DNA of 9,050 nucleotides from Actinomycetota bacterium (GCA_009704705.1 WLDR01000052.1:1-9050); one strand, 5' to 3'; shown: positions 1 through 6,381, counted from the first letter of the stretch. Translations and numbers: made by a program. Notes: generated by a model from the letters alone, not told the origin.

Positions 1-1206
1 ACGGGACGCGCCGTGGAAATGGCCGTCGAAGCCCTGCCGAGTTCGTTCGTCGGAGACGTGCTTGTGTTGAACGGCGACGTGCCTCTGCTCGACGCCGACA
101 CGTTGCGCGACGCCGTCGCCGCGCACCGAACCACCGGCACCGCAGCCACGCTGCTCACCACGCTTCTCGACGAACCCCACGGCTACGGTCGAATCATTCG
201 GGATGATCACGGCACGGTCGATCGCATCGTCGAGCACAAAGACGCAACGACGGTCGAGCTCGAGGTCAACGAAGTCAACGCGGGCATCTATGTCTTTGCA
301 TCCGCGCCACTTCGCGCGACGGTCACGCGTCTCACGCAAGACAACTCACAGGGCGAGAAGTACCTGACCGATGTTGTTGGCCTTTTGCGCGGACAACAAC
401 TTACCGTGAGCGCATCCCGCGTTTCGCCGTCGTGGAAGGTTGAGGGCATCAACGACCGCGCGCAGCTTGCGCAAGCGGCCGCTCACCTCAACGCGCTCAT
501 CATTCGTGGCTGGCAGCTCGCGGGCGTCACAATTGTGGATCCGGGTACCACGTGGATTGACCTGCAGGTCACGCTCGGTCTCGATGTCGAGGTCAAGCCC
601 GGCACGCAACTGCTGGGTGCGACGACCATCGACGAGCGAGCCGTCATCGGCCCGGACACAACTCTGGTTGACACAGAAGTGGGTGCGGGTGCCGTCATCA
701 AGCGCACGGACGCGACACTGGCCGTCATCGGCGAAGGTGCCAACGTTGGGCCGTTCTCGTATTTGCGCCCTGGAACCTACTTGGGTGCCGATGGCAAGAT
801 CGGCACGTTTGTTGAAACGAAGAACGCGACAATTGGCGCGGGCAGCAAGGTGCCGCACCTCTCATACATCGGTGACGCCGAGATTGGCGAGCAGAGCAAC
901 ATCGGTGCTGGCACCATCGTTGCCAACTACGACGGCGTGAACAAGCACCGCACTACCGTCGGCTCACACGTGCGGTCGGGTTCTCACAATGTTTTCGTTG
1001 CCCCCGTTACGATTGGCGATGGAGCGTACTCGGGCGCGGGAACGGTCATCCGAAAGGATGTTCCCGCCGGAGCACTCGCCGTCAACGTGGCACCACAGCG
1101 CAACATGGACGGCTGGGTTGTCGCCAACCGCCCTGGTACAGCAGCCGCCGAAGCAGCGTCGCGTTCGAGCGATTCCGGCGCCTCAAACTCACCCGCACAA
1201 AACTGA
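1..1206 (+). CDS. glmU: Bifunctional GlmU: GlcNAc-1-phosphate uridyltransferase / glucosamine-1-phosphate N-acetyltransferase (5' end missing)
   Basis: GlmU acetylates glucosamine 1-phosphate with acetyl-CoA and then couples it to UTP, giving UDP-GlcNAc for peptidoglycan, in the cytoplasm. The frame is open from base 1, so the N-terminus lies outside the window. Aligning the visible GDVPLL (Asp at window residue 26) with Asp105 of E. coli GlmU suggests about 80 residues are missing, including the LxAGxGTRM nucleotide loop. Visible uridyltransferase signatures are GYGR (61-64), NAGIYVF (from 93), EKYLTD (119-124) and GINDR (149-153). From about residue 170 the protein becomes left-handed beta-helix hexapeptide repeats, with the catalytic His in PHLSYIGD (His286) and NYDGVNKHRT from 309. 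The last ~25 residues are an Ala/Ser-rich, probably disordered tail. Family knowledge supplies the function; the motifs are seen directly. prs follows after 17 bases, suggesting co-transcription. Confidence 0.97.
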   Translation, partial: TGRAVEMAVEALPSSFVGDVLVLNGDVPLLDADTLRDAVAAHRTTGTAATLLTTLLDEPHGYGRIIRDDHGTVDRIVEHKDATTVELEVNEVNAGIYVFASAPLRATVTRLTQDNSQGEKYLTDVVGLLRGQQLTVSASRVSPSWKVEGINDRAQLAQAAAHLNALIIRGWQLAGVTIVDPGTTWIDLQVTLGLDVEVKPGTQLLGATTIDERAVIGPDTTLVDTEVGAGAVIKRTDATLAVIGEGANVGPFSYLRPGTYLGADGKIGTFVETKNATIGAGSKVPHLSYIGDAEIGEQSNIGAGTIVANYDGVNKHRTTVGSHVRSGSHNVFVAPVTIGDGAYSGAGTVIRKDVPAGALAVNVAPQRNMDGWVVANRPGTAAAEAASRSSDSGASNSPAQN

Positions 1207-1223
1207 TACGCGAAAGAGGAACC

Positions 1224-2201
1224 GTGAGCGAGATCACCACACCCAACAAGAAGAAGCTCGTTCTCGTTTCCGGTCGGTCACACCCGCAGCTCGCGAATGA
1301 CATCGCGTCGCACCTCGGCATTGAGGTGACCGAGACAGACCTGCGCACGTTCGCAAACGGTGAGATTTACGCGCGCTATGGCGAGAGCATCCGTGGCGCT
1401 GATGTGTTTGTCTTGCAGTCGCACGGCACACCGATCAACGAGTGGATCATGGAGCAGCTGATCATGCTCGACGCGCTCAAGCGGGCGTCGGCCAAGCGCG
1501 TCACCGTCGTGGCTCCGTTCTATCCCTATGGCCGCCAAGACAAAAAGGGTCGTGGACGCGAACCCATCTCGGCTCGCCTGATGGCAGACCTTTTTAAGAC
1601 GGCGGGCGCGAACCGCATCATGAGTATTGATATTCACGCGTCGCAGATTCAGGGTTTCTTTGACGGCCCATTTGACCACCTGTTCGGCATGCCGGTTCTG
1701 CTCGAGCACTTCCGCGCGCAGCTTGACCCCACCACGCTTACTGTGGTTTCACCCGACATGGGACGCGTGCGCGTGGCCGACGTGTGGAGCCAGAAACTCG
1801 GTGTCCCGCTCGCGATCATTCACAAGCGCCGCGACCCCAAGGTGCACAACGAGGTCACCGTTCACGAGATCGTCGGTGAGGTCAATGGTCGCGTGTGCTT
1901 GCTCGTTGACGACATGATTGACACCGGTCGCACAATCGTGAAGGCTGCCGAAGCTTTGAAGGCCAACGGCGCCATTGGAGTCGTCGTCGCAGCCACGCAC
2001 GCGGTGTTCTCGAACCCGGCGAGCGAGATCTTGCAGAACCCGGCAATTGATTCCGTGGTTGTGACAGACACGTTGCCGATTCCCGAAGAGAAGCGATTCC
2101 CCACGCTCACGATTTTGCCGATTGCACCGCTACTCGCACGCGCAATTCGCGAGGTCTTCGACGACGGTTCGGTGACGAACCTCTTCGACGGCGCCGCCTA
2201 G
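1224..2201 (+). CDS. prs: Ribose-phosphate pyrophosphokinase (PRPP synthase, class I)
   Basis: Prs transfers pyrophosphate from ATP to ribose 5-phosphate, making PRPP for purine, pyrimidine, NAD, histidine and tryptophan synthesis in the cytoplasm. The 325-residue length fits class I enzymes (usually 310-330). Seen in order: FANGE (43-47), the ATP-binding segment PYGRQDKKGRGREPIS (101-116), the DIHASQIQGFF segment (136-146), SPDMGRVRVAD (176-186, the actinobacterial variant), the catalytic flexible-loop KRR (201-203) and the PRPP-binding loop DDMIDTGRT (229-237). The start is GTG, preceded by AAAGAGGA at 1213-1220, which leaves only 3 bases to the codon; no better in-frame start is seen. It probably shares a transcript with glmU. 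The stop lies 14 bases from the stop of the convergent sugar kinase gene. No truncation or missing key residue is apparent. Confidence 0.97.
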   Translation: MSEITTPNKKKLVLVSGRSHPQLANDIASHLGIEVTETDLRTFANGEIYARYGESIRGADVFVLQSHGTPINEWIMEQLIMLDALKRASAKRVTVVAPFYPYGRQDKKGRGREPISARLMADLFKTAGANRIMSIDIHASQIQGFFDGPFDHLFGMPVLLEHFRAQLDPTTLTVVSPDMGRVRVADVWSQKLGVPLAIIHKRRDPKVHNEVTVHEIVGEVNGRVCLLVDDMIDTGRTIVKAAEALKANGAIGVVVAATHAVFSNPASEILQNPAIDSVVVTDTLPIPEEKRFPTLTILPIAPLLARAIREVFDDGSVTNLFDGAA

Positions 2202-2215
2202 GCCCGGCGAATGAA

Positions 2216-3160
2216 CTAGACGCCGAGCTCGGCTCGAGTCGGCGGGTTACACCCGGCGCGTGAGCAGGTGAGCGCGCCCACGCGAGCGGCCAGCGCGAGA
2301 ACATCCGCCCACTGGTCTGGCGTCACGATGCGCAACCGACTTGTTGCGGCGTGGCCGAGTGCGTCGAGCTGTTGCAGGCCAAACAGCGTTGCCCCCAAGA
2401 ACGAGTCACCGGCACCGACCGTGTCGACGAGCTCGATGGTGGGTGCCGCTACGTCGGTCACGCGATGGCCATCGAGGTACAGCGTTGCCCCAGCTGATCC
2501 GCGAGTGACAATGACCGCGCGACCCGATTGCGACCACGTTGCGGCCACGGATTCGACGTCGTTAGGGGAATAGAGCCACGCGATGTCTTCGTCACTCGCC
2601 TTGATGATGTGGGCGATACCGACCTGGCGTTCGACGCGGGTGCGTTCCGCGTCGCGTTCAAAACCAAGACCCGGGCGGATGTTCACGTCGAAGACAACCG
2701 TCGTCTCTCCGGCATCATGCAGACGCTGTGCCGTGCGCTCGATTGCCCCCGCGCCGGGTTCGATCACGAGTGCAACTGACCCGATGACGAAGGCTGCCGG
2801 GGGTGACGCGACGAGGTCGGCGAGGTCGAGGTCGGTTAGACCCCAATCGGCCGTGCCGTTGGTGTAGAAGCTGTAGTTCGCCTTGCCGTGGTCGTCGAGT
2901 GTTGCGACGGCGAGCGTGGTCGGGTCAGTGGTTCGAATCAGATGCGCCAAGTTGATTGACTCCGGTGCGAGCCAGTCGTGCAACTTCACACCGAACGCGT
3001 CGACGCTCATTCGCGCGAAAAAGGTGACGTCGATGCCCAGTCGAGCGAGTGCAATCGCCACGTTGGCCGGTGCGCCACCCGTCTTGGCGTCATACGACCC
3101 GTTGGGTTGTTGAATCAGGTCAATCAGCGCTTCGCCGACGACAACGATGGGTTTCGACAC
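2216..3160 (-). CDS. PfkB-family carbohydrate kinase, probably fructokinase
   Basis: Cytoplasmic ATP-dependent sugar kinase of the ribokinase/PfkB superfamily, 314 residues, the usual size. PfkB signature 1 is GGAPANVAIALARLG (28-42). Signature 2 is DTVGAGDSF (246-254), with Asp252 as the expected catalytic base and the preceding GAG as anion hole. DVNIRPGL (158-165) resembles the DPNxRP segment of bacterial fructokinases, and the end (TCSRAGCNPPTRAEL) is the common fructokinase-type ending (the reason fructose is the best substrate guess). Ribokinase or another ketohexose kinase cannot be excluded from sequence alone, so no symbol is given. The start is GTG with GGGAAGGAA (minus strand, about 3166-3174) 5 bases before it. 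It follows gnd by 37 bases on the same strand, so a gnd-kinase operon is likely. Confidence 0.92.
   Translation of the reverse strand: MSKPIVVVGEALIDLIQQPNGSYDAKTGGAPANVAIALARLGIDVTFFARMSVDAFGVKLHDWLAPESINLAHLIRTTDPTTLAVATLDDHGKANYSFYTNGTADWGLTDLDLADLVASPPAAFVIGSVALVIEPGAGAIERTAQRLHDAGETTVVFDVNIRPGLGFERDAERTRVERQVGIAHIIKASDEDIAWLYSPNDVESVAATWSQSGRAVIVTRGSAGATLYLDGHRVTDVAAPTIELVDTVGAGDSFLGATLFGLQQLDALGHAATSRLRIVTPDQWADVLALAARVGALTCSRAGCNPPTRAELGV
2221..2244. terminator. Possible bidirectional hairpin at the prs / sugar kinase convergence
   Basis: CGCCGA (2221-2226) pairs with TCGGCG (2239-2244), and CTC (2228-2230) continues the stem with GAG (2236-2238) around a five-base loop, with one bulged G. 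The region also contains the perfect 12-base palindrome GCCGAGCTCGGC (2222-2233). It lies just after prs and within the last codons of the sugar kinase. No T-run follows on the plus side; the minus side continues with a moderately T-rich stretch. A weak candidate, because it overlaps coding sequence. Confidence 0.3.
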
Positions 3161-3197
3161 AGACGTTCCTTCCCGTCCCGATGCGGGCTACGCGCAG

Positions 3198-4649
3198 CTA
3201 GTGCGTGCTGGGCTCGGATTCGACTTCGCTGCGGTCGCCCGACCAGAGCGTGTGGAACGTTCCGGCCATGTCGACGCGCTTGTAAGTGTGGGCTCCGAAA
3301 AAGTCGCGCTGACCCTGAACCAGAGCTGCGGGGAGGCGCGGCGCCCGCAGCCCGTCGTAGTACGAGAGGGACGAGGCAAATGCGGGCACGGGGATTCCCG
3401 CGAGCGATGCTCCGGCAACAATGCTGCGCCAGGCAGGAAGCGACGCTGCGATTGCCGTGGTGAAGTAGCCGTCAAAGAGAAGGGATAGAAGACTGGCGTT
3501 TTTGTTATACGCGTCGGCGATGCGGTTCAAGAACTGCGCACGAATGATGCAGCCGCCGCGCCAAATCTTCGATACGGCACCGAGGTTGATGTCCCATCCG
3601 TACTCGGTTGCACCCGCGCGAATGGCGTCGAAGCCCTGAGCGTACGCGATGATCTTGGACGCGTAGAGCGCGTTGCGAACCTGCTCGACAAGTTGTGTCT
3701 TGTCGTCTGATGTGAGGGGGATGGTCTCGCTCGGCAAGTTCGTTACCGCCGCGCGCTGAGCCACCTGCGACGACAGTGAGCGTGCGAAAACTGCTTCGGC
3801 GATGCCGGATACGGGAACGCCGAGGTCGAGTGACGTCTGAACGGTCCAGACACCTGTTCCCTTCGAGCCAGCTTGGTCGAGCACGATGTCGACGAACGGC
3901 TTGCCCGTCTTCGCATCCACTTGGCGCAACACTTCGGCAGTGATTTCAATGAGGTATGACTCGAGCTCGCCCTTGTTCCATTCGGTGAAGATGTCGGCAA
4001 TCTCGGCGGGCGAGAAGCCACCGGCCTGGCGCAAGATGTCAAAAGCTTCGGCGATGAGCTGCATGTCGGCGTATTCAATGCCGTTGTGAATCATCTTGAC
4101 GAAGTGGCCGGCTCCATCGGTGCCAACGTGCGTGACGCACGGTTCGCCTTCGGCAACGGCTGCAATCGACGAGAGAATCGGGCCGAGCGTCTTGTACGAC
4201 TCAACGCTGCCGCCGGGCATGATGCTCGGGCCCTTGAGGGCACCCTCTTCACCGCCTGAAATGCCCGCGCCAACAAAGTGCACGCCCGATGCACTGACCG
4301 ACTTTTCGCGGCGAATCGTGTCGGTGAAGAGGGCATTTCCGCCATCGACGATGATGTCGCCGGGCTCGAATCGCTCTGCCAGCTGGTTGATGACCGCGTC
4401 GGTGCCGGCGCCCGCCTGAACCATAATGATGGCCGTGCGCGGTGTGGCGAGCGACGCCACAAATTCGTCAATCGTTTCACTCGCGATGAAGTTCGCTTCG
4501 GGATGCTCAGACACGAGAAGTCGCGTGCGCTCGGGGGAGCGGTTGAACACAGCCACGGTGTTGCCCTCGCGACTCGCTAGGTTGCGCGCGAGGTTCGACC
4601 CCATCACGGCGAGTCCGACAACTCCGATGTTTGCTTGTGCGTGTGACAT
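3198..4649 (-). CDS. gnd: 6-phosphogluconate dehydrogenase, decarboxylating (NADP-type, long form)
   Basis: Third step of the oxidative pentose phosphate pathway: 6-phosphogluconate + NADP+ gives ribulose 5-phosphate + CO2 + NADPH. The 483 residues match the long, homodimeric E. coli-type enzyme, not the ~300-residue short form also found in actinobacteria. Seen: Rossmann motif GVVGLAVMGSNLARN (9-23); NRSPERT (36-42), typical of NADP preference; DGGN (102-105); SGGEEGALKGPSIMPGG (131-147); HFVKMIHNGIEYADMQ (182-197) with Lys185 and Glu192 as catalytic acid/base; KGTGVWT (263-269); and AQRDF-type ending GQRDFFGAHTYKR (446-458) plus FHTLW. The ATG start is chosen because AAGGAG lies 11 bases upstream and because the Rossmann fold begins at residue 8. 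The reading frame stays open 22 codons further upstream, to a GTG at 4715, but that extension has no family resemblance. The sugar kinase follows in the same orientation. Confidence 0.97.
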   Translation of the reverse strand: MSHAQANIGVVGLAVMGSNLARNLASREGNTVAVFNRSPERTRLLVSEHPEANFIASETIDEFVASLATPRTAIIMVQAGAGTDAVINQLAERFEPGDIIVDGGNALFTDTIRREKSVSASGVHFVGAGISGGEEGALKGPSIMPGGSVESYKTLGPILSSIAAVAEGEPCVTHVGTDGAGHFVKMIHNGIEYADMQLIAEAFDILRQAGGFSPAEIADIFTEWNKGELESYLIEITAEVLRQVDAKTGKPFVDIVLDQAGSKGTGVWTVQTSLDLGVPVSGIAEAVFARSLSSQVAQRAAVTNLPSETIPLTSDDKTQLVEQVRNALYASKIIAYAQGFDAIRAGATEYGWDINLGAVSKIWRGGCIIRAQFLNRIADAYNKNASLLSLLFDGYFTTAIAASLPAWRSIVAGASLAGIPVPAFASSLSYYDGLRAPRLPAALVQGQRDFFGAHTYKRVDMAGTFHTLWSGDRSEVESEPSTH

Positions 4650-4660
4650 GAAAGTCGAGA

Positions 4661-4666
4661 CTCCTT
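4661..4666 (-). promoter_or_regulatory. Ribosome binding site of gnd
   Basis: On the minus strand this reads AAGGAG, with an 11-base spacer to the ATG at 4649. It decides the gnd start in favour of the ATG (MSHAQANIG...) over the in-frame GTG at 4715. Confidence 0.7.
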
Positions 4667-4748
4667 GCAAAGGTAACGGCGGGGAGGGAAAAATGCGCTC
4701 GCAGGGGGACCACATACTGGTTCGACCCGCAAGTTAGCGTCGCATTGA

Positions 4749-4754
4749 AGATTA
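4749..4754 (-). promoter_or_regulatory. Candidate -10 element for gnd
   Basis: The minus strand reads TAATCT, which fits the TAnnnT pattern of actinobacterial housekeeping promoters. It is about 100 bases before the gnd ATG. No convincing -35 box sits 16-18 bases upstream (about 4771-4778 reads CAAACC-like on this strand). A suggestion only; the alternative TAACTT nearer the gene (4731-4736, minus) is no better supported. Confidence 0.25.
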
Positions 4755-4838
4755 CCGAATAGTTGCGTTGCGGTTTGTCGCGGGCCGTGCTCACCCCTTT
4801 ACTGCCGGCGCGATTTCCTGCTCACGAGACCGTGACGC

Positions 4839-4844
4839 TAAACT
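4839..4844 (+). promoter_or_regulatory. Candidate -10 element for rplY-pth
   Basis: TAAACT fits TAnnnT and would place transcription start near 4850, giving a leader of about 165 bases for rplY. No strong -35 box is seen (TTTCCT at 4814-4819 has a 19-base spacer). TATGGT at 4930-4935 is a competing -10, and the perfect TTGACA at 4916-4921 lacks a matching -10. The choice among them is inference. Confidence 0.3.
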
Positions 4845-4864
4845 GACACACGAACTTCGGCGAG

Positions 4865-4898
4865 GGTAACCACGTTCGCGAAAGCGAGAAGGTTGACC
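4865..4898 (+). ncRNA. Predicted nested stem-loop in the rplY leader
   Basis: The outer helix is GGTAACC (4865-4871) paired with GGTTGACC (4891-4898), seven base pairs with one bulged G at 4895. After a small asymmetric internal loop (ACG/AA), an inner helix TTCGC (4875-4879) pairs with GCGAG (4884-4888), closed by a GAAA tetraloop of the stable GNRA type. The pairing is read directly from the sequence. That it is transcribed as part of the rplY leader, and that it regulates anything, is inference. In E. coli L25 is known to control its own synthesis through its mRNA leader, which makes a structured leader here plausible. Confidence 0.35.
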
Positions 4899-4990
4899 GT
4901 AATCGACGCGGTGGATTGACACTTTTCTTTATGGTGTGATTCCTCGTGCGATTCGCCGAGTACTCACAGACCACCGGGAATGCCCAATAC

Positions 4991-5014
4991 GGCTCCCACA
5001 CATGAAAAGGAGCC
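4991..5014 (+). promoter_or_regulatory. Hairpin that would sequester the rplY ribosome binding site
   Basis: The strong Shine-Dalgarno AAAAGGAG (5005-5012) is 5 bases from the rplY ATG. GGCTCC (4991-4996) is perfectly complementary to GGAGCC (5009-5014), so a six-pair, GC-rich stem with a 12-base loop would bury the GGAG. This could allow control of translation initiation, but six pairs could also arise by chance in high-GC DNA. Confidence 0.4.
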
Positions 5015-5017
5015 ATC

Positions 5018-5734
5018 ATGGCTGAAGTCGACAACAAGGTGCCCGCCGCGGTGCGCACCGAATTTGGTAAGGGTTTCGCTCGTCGCCTGCGCGCCGCCGG
5101 TCAGATTCCTGCCGTCATCTACGGTCACGGTTCCGACACGCGTCACGTGTCGCTCCCCGCACACCAGGTCGGACTCTTGCTTCGCAAGAAGAACGCAGTG
5201 CTCGATCTTCAAATTGAAGGAAAGAGCCAGCTCGTTCTCGTCAAGGACGTTCAGAAAGACCCCGTGCACATGATCATCGAGCACATTGACCTCGTTGAGA
5301 TTATCAAGGGCGAGACGGTCGTCGTTGAGGTCCCCGTTCACGTCGTAGGAACCGCACTTTCGGGCACGGTTGTCGAACTCGACATCAAGACCCTTCACCT
5401 CCAGGCCGAGGCGATGCACATCCCCGAATATGTCGAGGTCGACATCGAGGGCGCGCTCCCCGGTTTCAAGGTGCACGTCGCTGACGTGAAGCTTCCGGCC
5501 GGCGTGTTCGTCGTGGGTGAAACCGACGGACTCGTCGTTCACGTGCACACACCGCGCGGCGTTGACATGGGAGAAACCGCGGAAGAACTGCAGGCGGAGT
5601 TGGCGGATGACGCTGCCCACGCTGACCACAAAGAAGAACTGCACGCCGCTCAGCATGACGCTGAGAAGGCGGCCGCGGACGCCGACGCGGAGCTCTCGGG
5701 CGCCAAGGCAGAAGCTGAGAAGGACGCGGAGTAA
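5018..5734 (+). CDS. rplY: 50S ribosomal protein L25 / general stress protein Ctc
   Basis: L25 of the TL5/CTC type binds 5S rRNA in the central protuberance of the large ribosomal subunit. Domain 1 (about residues 5-95) is the 5S-binding L25 fold: RTEFGKGFARRLRAAGQIP (13-31), PAVIYGHG (31-38), the DVQKDPVHMIIEHIDL segment (77-92). Domain 2 (about 96-182) is the all-beta TL5 C-domain, including PVHVVG (106-111) and HVADVKLPAG (153-162). Residues 184-238 form an Ala/Glu/Asp-rich acidic tail, probably disordered or helical, which makes the protein (238 residues) longer than the usual ~200. The ATG is supported by AAAAGGAG 5 bases upstream. pth starts within about 20 bases after the stop, so the two are probably co-transcribed, as in many bacteria. 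The names rplY and ctc are both used for this family. Confidence 0.96.
   Translation: MAEVDNKVPAAVRTEFGKGFARRLRAAGQIPAVIYGHGSDTRHVSLPAHQVGLLLRKKNAVLDLQIEGKSQLVLVKDVQKDPVHMIIEHIDLVEIIKGETVVVEVPVHVVGTALSGTVVELDIKTLHLQAEAMHIPEYVEVDIEGALPGFKVHVADVKLPAGVFVVGETDGLVVHVHTPRGVDMGETAEELQAELADDAAHADHKEELHAAQHDAEKAAADADAELSGAKAEAEKDAE
5728..5731 (+). promoter_or_regulatory. Probable ribosome binding site of pth, inside the rplY 3' end
   Basis: GGAG overlaps the last codons of rplY (GCG-GAG-TAA) and is the only good Shine-Dalgarno core before pth. Its spacing (5 bases) suits a CTG start at 5737; the GTG at 5752 is 20 bases away. An ATG at 5750-5752 overlaps that GTG but is out of frame. Confidence 0.4.
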
Positions 5735-5751
5735 CCCTGTCCTCTGACAAT

Positions 5752-6324
5752 GTGTGGCTCGTAGTCGGGCTCGGTAACCCCGGGCCCGACTACGCCGCTC
5801 ACCGTCACAACGTGGGCCAGATGGCCCTGAGTATTTTGGCCGACGACCTGTCGGCTTCTTTTGTTTCACACAAAGCCGGTGCCCAGGTAGCAACCGGGTT
5901 TACCTCGCCCGGTGGCGCCAAGTTGATTCTCGCCATGCCGAATTCCTACATGAATCTTTCGGGTAAGGCGACGGCTGCGTTGCTCAAGTTTTTCTCGCTC
6001 GAGCTCGATCGATTGATCGTTCTGCACGACGAACTCGACATCGACTTCGATGACGTGCGTGTGAAGTTCGGCGGTGGTCACGGGGGCCACAACGGGCTGC
6101 GCGACATCATTGCTGCGACCGGTTCCAACGAGTTTGCTCGCGTTCGCATCGGCATCGGCCGCCCTCCCGGTCGCCAAGATTCGGCCGACTTCGTTCTGAG
6201 CCCCTTCACTCGTGCTGAGCGGGATGCCCTCCCCAACGTGCTCGTCGACGCGAGCGACGCCGCTCGCCTCATCGCGACCGACGGCGTGCCCGCGGCTCAA
6301 CAGAAGTTCAACACCAAAATCTGA
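5752..6324 (+). CDS. pth: Peptidyl-tRNA hydrolase
   Basis: Pth cleaves the ester bond of peptidyl-tRNAs released from stalled ribosomes, recycling tRNA in the cytoplasm. Length is 190 residues from the GTG at 5752, typical of bacterial Pth. Motifs and catalytic residues are complete: GLGNPGPDY (6-14, with Asn9), RHNVG (18-22, with catalytic His19), NSYMNLSG (64-71, Met67 and Asn68), HDELD (92-96, Asp93), GGHNGLRDI (111-119, Asn114). The start is not certain: a CTG at 5737 in the same frame would add five residues and sits 5 bases after GGAG (5728-5731), whereas the GTG is 20 bases from that site. I use the GTG because homologues begin within a few residues of the WLVVGLGNPG strand. It is probably co-transcribed with rplY. 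Confidence 0.95.
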   Translation: MWLVVGLGNPGPDYAAHRHNVGQMALSILADDLSASFVSHKAGAQVATGFTSPGGAKLILAMPNSYMNLSGKATAALLKFFSLELDRLIVLHDELDIDFDDVRVKFGGGHGGHNGLRDIIAATGSNEFARVRIGIGRPPGRQDSADFVLSPFTRAERDALPNVLVDASDAARLIATDGVPAAQQKFNTKI

Positions 6325-6330
6325 TGACCA

Positions 6331-6351
6331 GTGCGGGCAGTCCCGGCGCAC
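6331..6351 (+). terminator. Possible hairpin after pth
   Basis: Seven bases after the pth stop, GTGCG (6331-6335) pairs with CGCAC (6347-6351), with an inner GG/CC extension across a small internal loop. No T-run follows, so if it ends the rplY-pth transcript it is not a classical intrinsic terminator. It separates pth from the proposed mfd promoter. Confidence 0.27.
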
Positions 6352-6369
6352 GCCTTCACACCACGCTCC

Positions 6370-6375
6370 TAGACT
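6370..6375 (+). promoter_or_regulatory. Candidate -10 element for a leaderless mfd mRNA
   Basis: TAGACT fits the actinobacterial TAnnnT -10 pattern and ends 6 bases before the mfd GTG at 6382, the distance expected if transcription starts at the G of the start codon. No Shine-Dalgarno sequence lies between pth and mfd, which agrees with a leaderless transcript. No good -35 box is seen at 17 bases (6347-6352 reads CGCACG), but many actinobacterial promoters lack one. Confidence 0.5.
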
Positions 6376-6381
6376 GACCAC

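Larger units (their letters stand above)
4650..5017. other. Divergent intergenic region between gnd and rplY
   Basis: This is the only gene-free stretch over 300 bases. I see no tRNA or convincing small coding region in it; frames crossing it lack ribosome binding sites and family resemblance. Its left part is the gnd leader (minus strand). Its right part holds candidate promoter elements for rplY (TAAACT at 4839-4844; an isolated TTGACA at 4916-4921 without a good -10 at 16-18 bases; TATGGT at 4930-4935), a nested stem-loop at 4865-4898 and a hairpin covering the rplY ribosome binding site at 4991-5014. Confidence 0.6.

Noticed and set aside
346..858. Open frame of 170 codons on the minus strand inside glmU
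   Set aside because: Antisense shadow of the conserved GlmU beta-helix region with no recognisable motif or ribosome binding site that stands out.
4691..4703. Small hairpin TGC/GCA followed by a T-run on the minus strand in the gnd leader, resembling an attenuator
   Set aside because: Only three to four base pairs are possible around a tiny loop, too weak to act as a terminator.
4650..4715. N-terminal extension of gnd by 22 codons to a GTG at 4715
   Set aside because: The extension (rich in Pro and aromatic residues) does not resemble 6-phosphogluconate dehydrogenases, and AAGGAG is placed for the ATG at 4649.
4916..4921. Perfect TTGACA as the -35 box of the rplY promoter
   Set aside because: At 16-18 bases downstream the sequence (about 4938-4945) has no resemblance to a -10 box, so I do not call it as the promoter, only mention it as part of the intergenic region.
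5002..5025. Seven-codon mini reading frame (ATG at 5002, TGA at 5023-5025) overlapping the rplY start
   Set aside because: No ribosome binding site precedes its ATG, and such short overlapping frames are frequent by chance; not supported as a leader peptide.
4964..5893. Open frame of 309 codons on the minus strand opposite rplY and the start of pth
   Set aside because: Antisense shadow of two conserved genes; its sequence mirrors the Val/Asp/Glu codons of L25 and shows no family signature.
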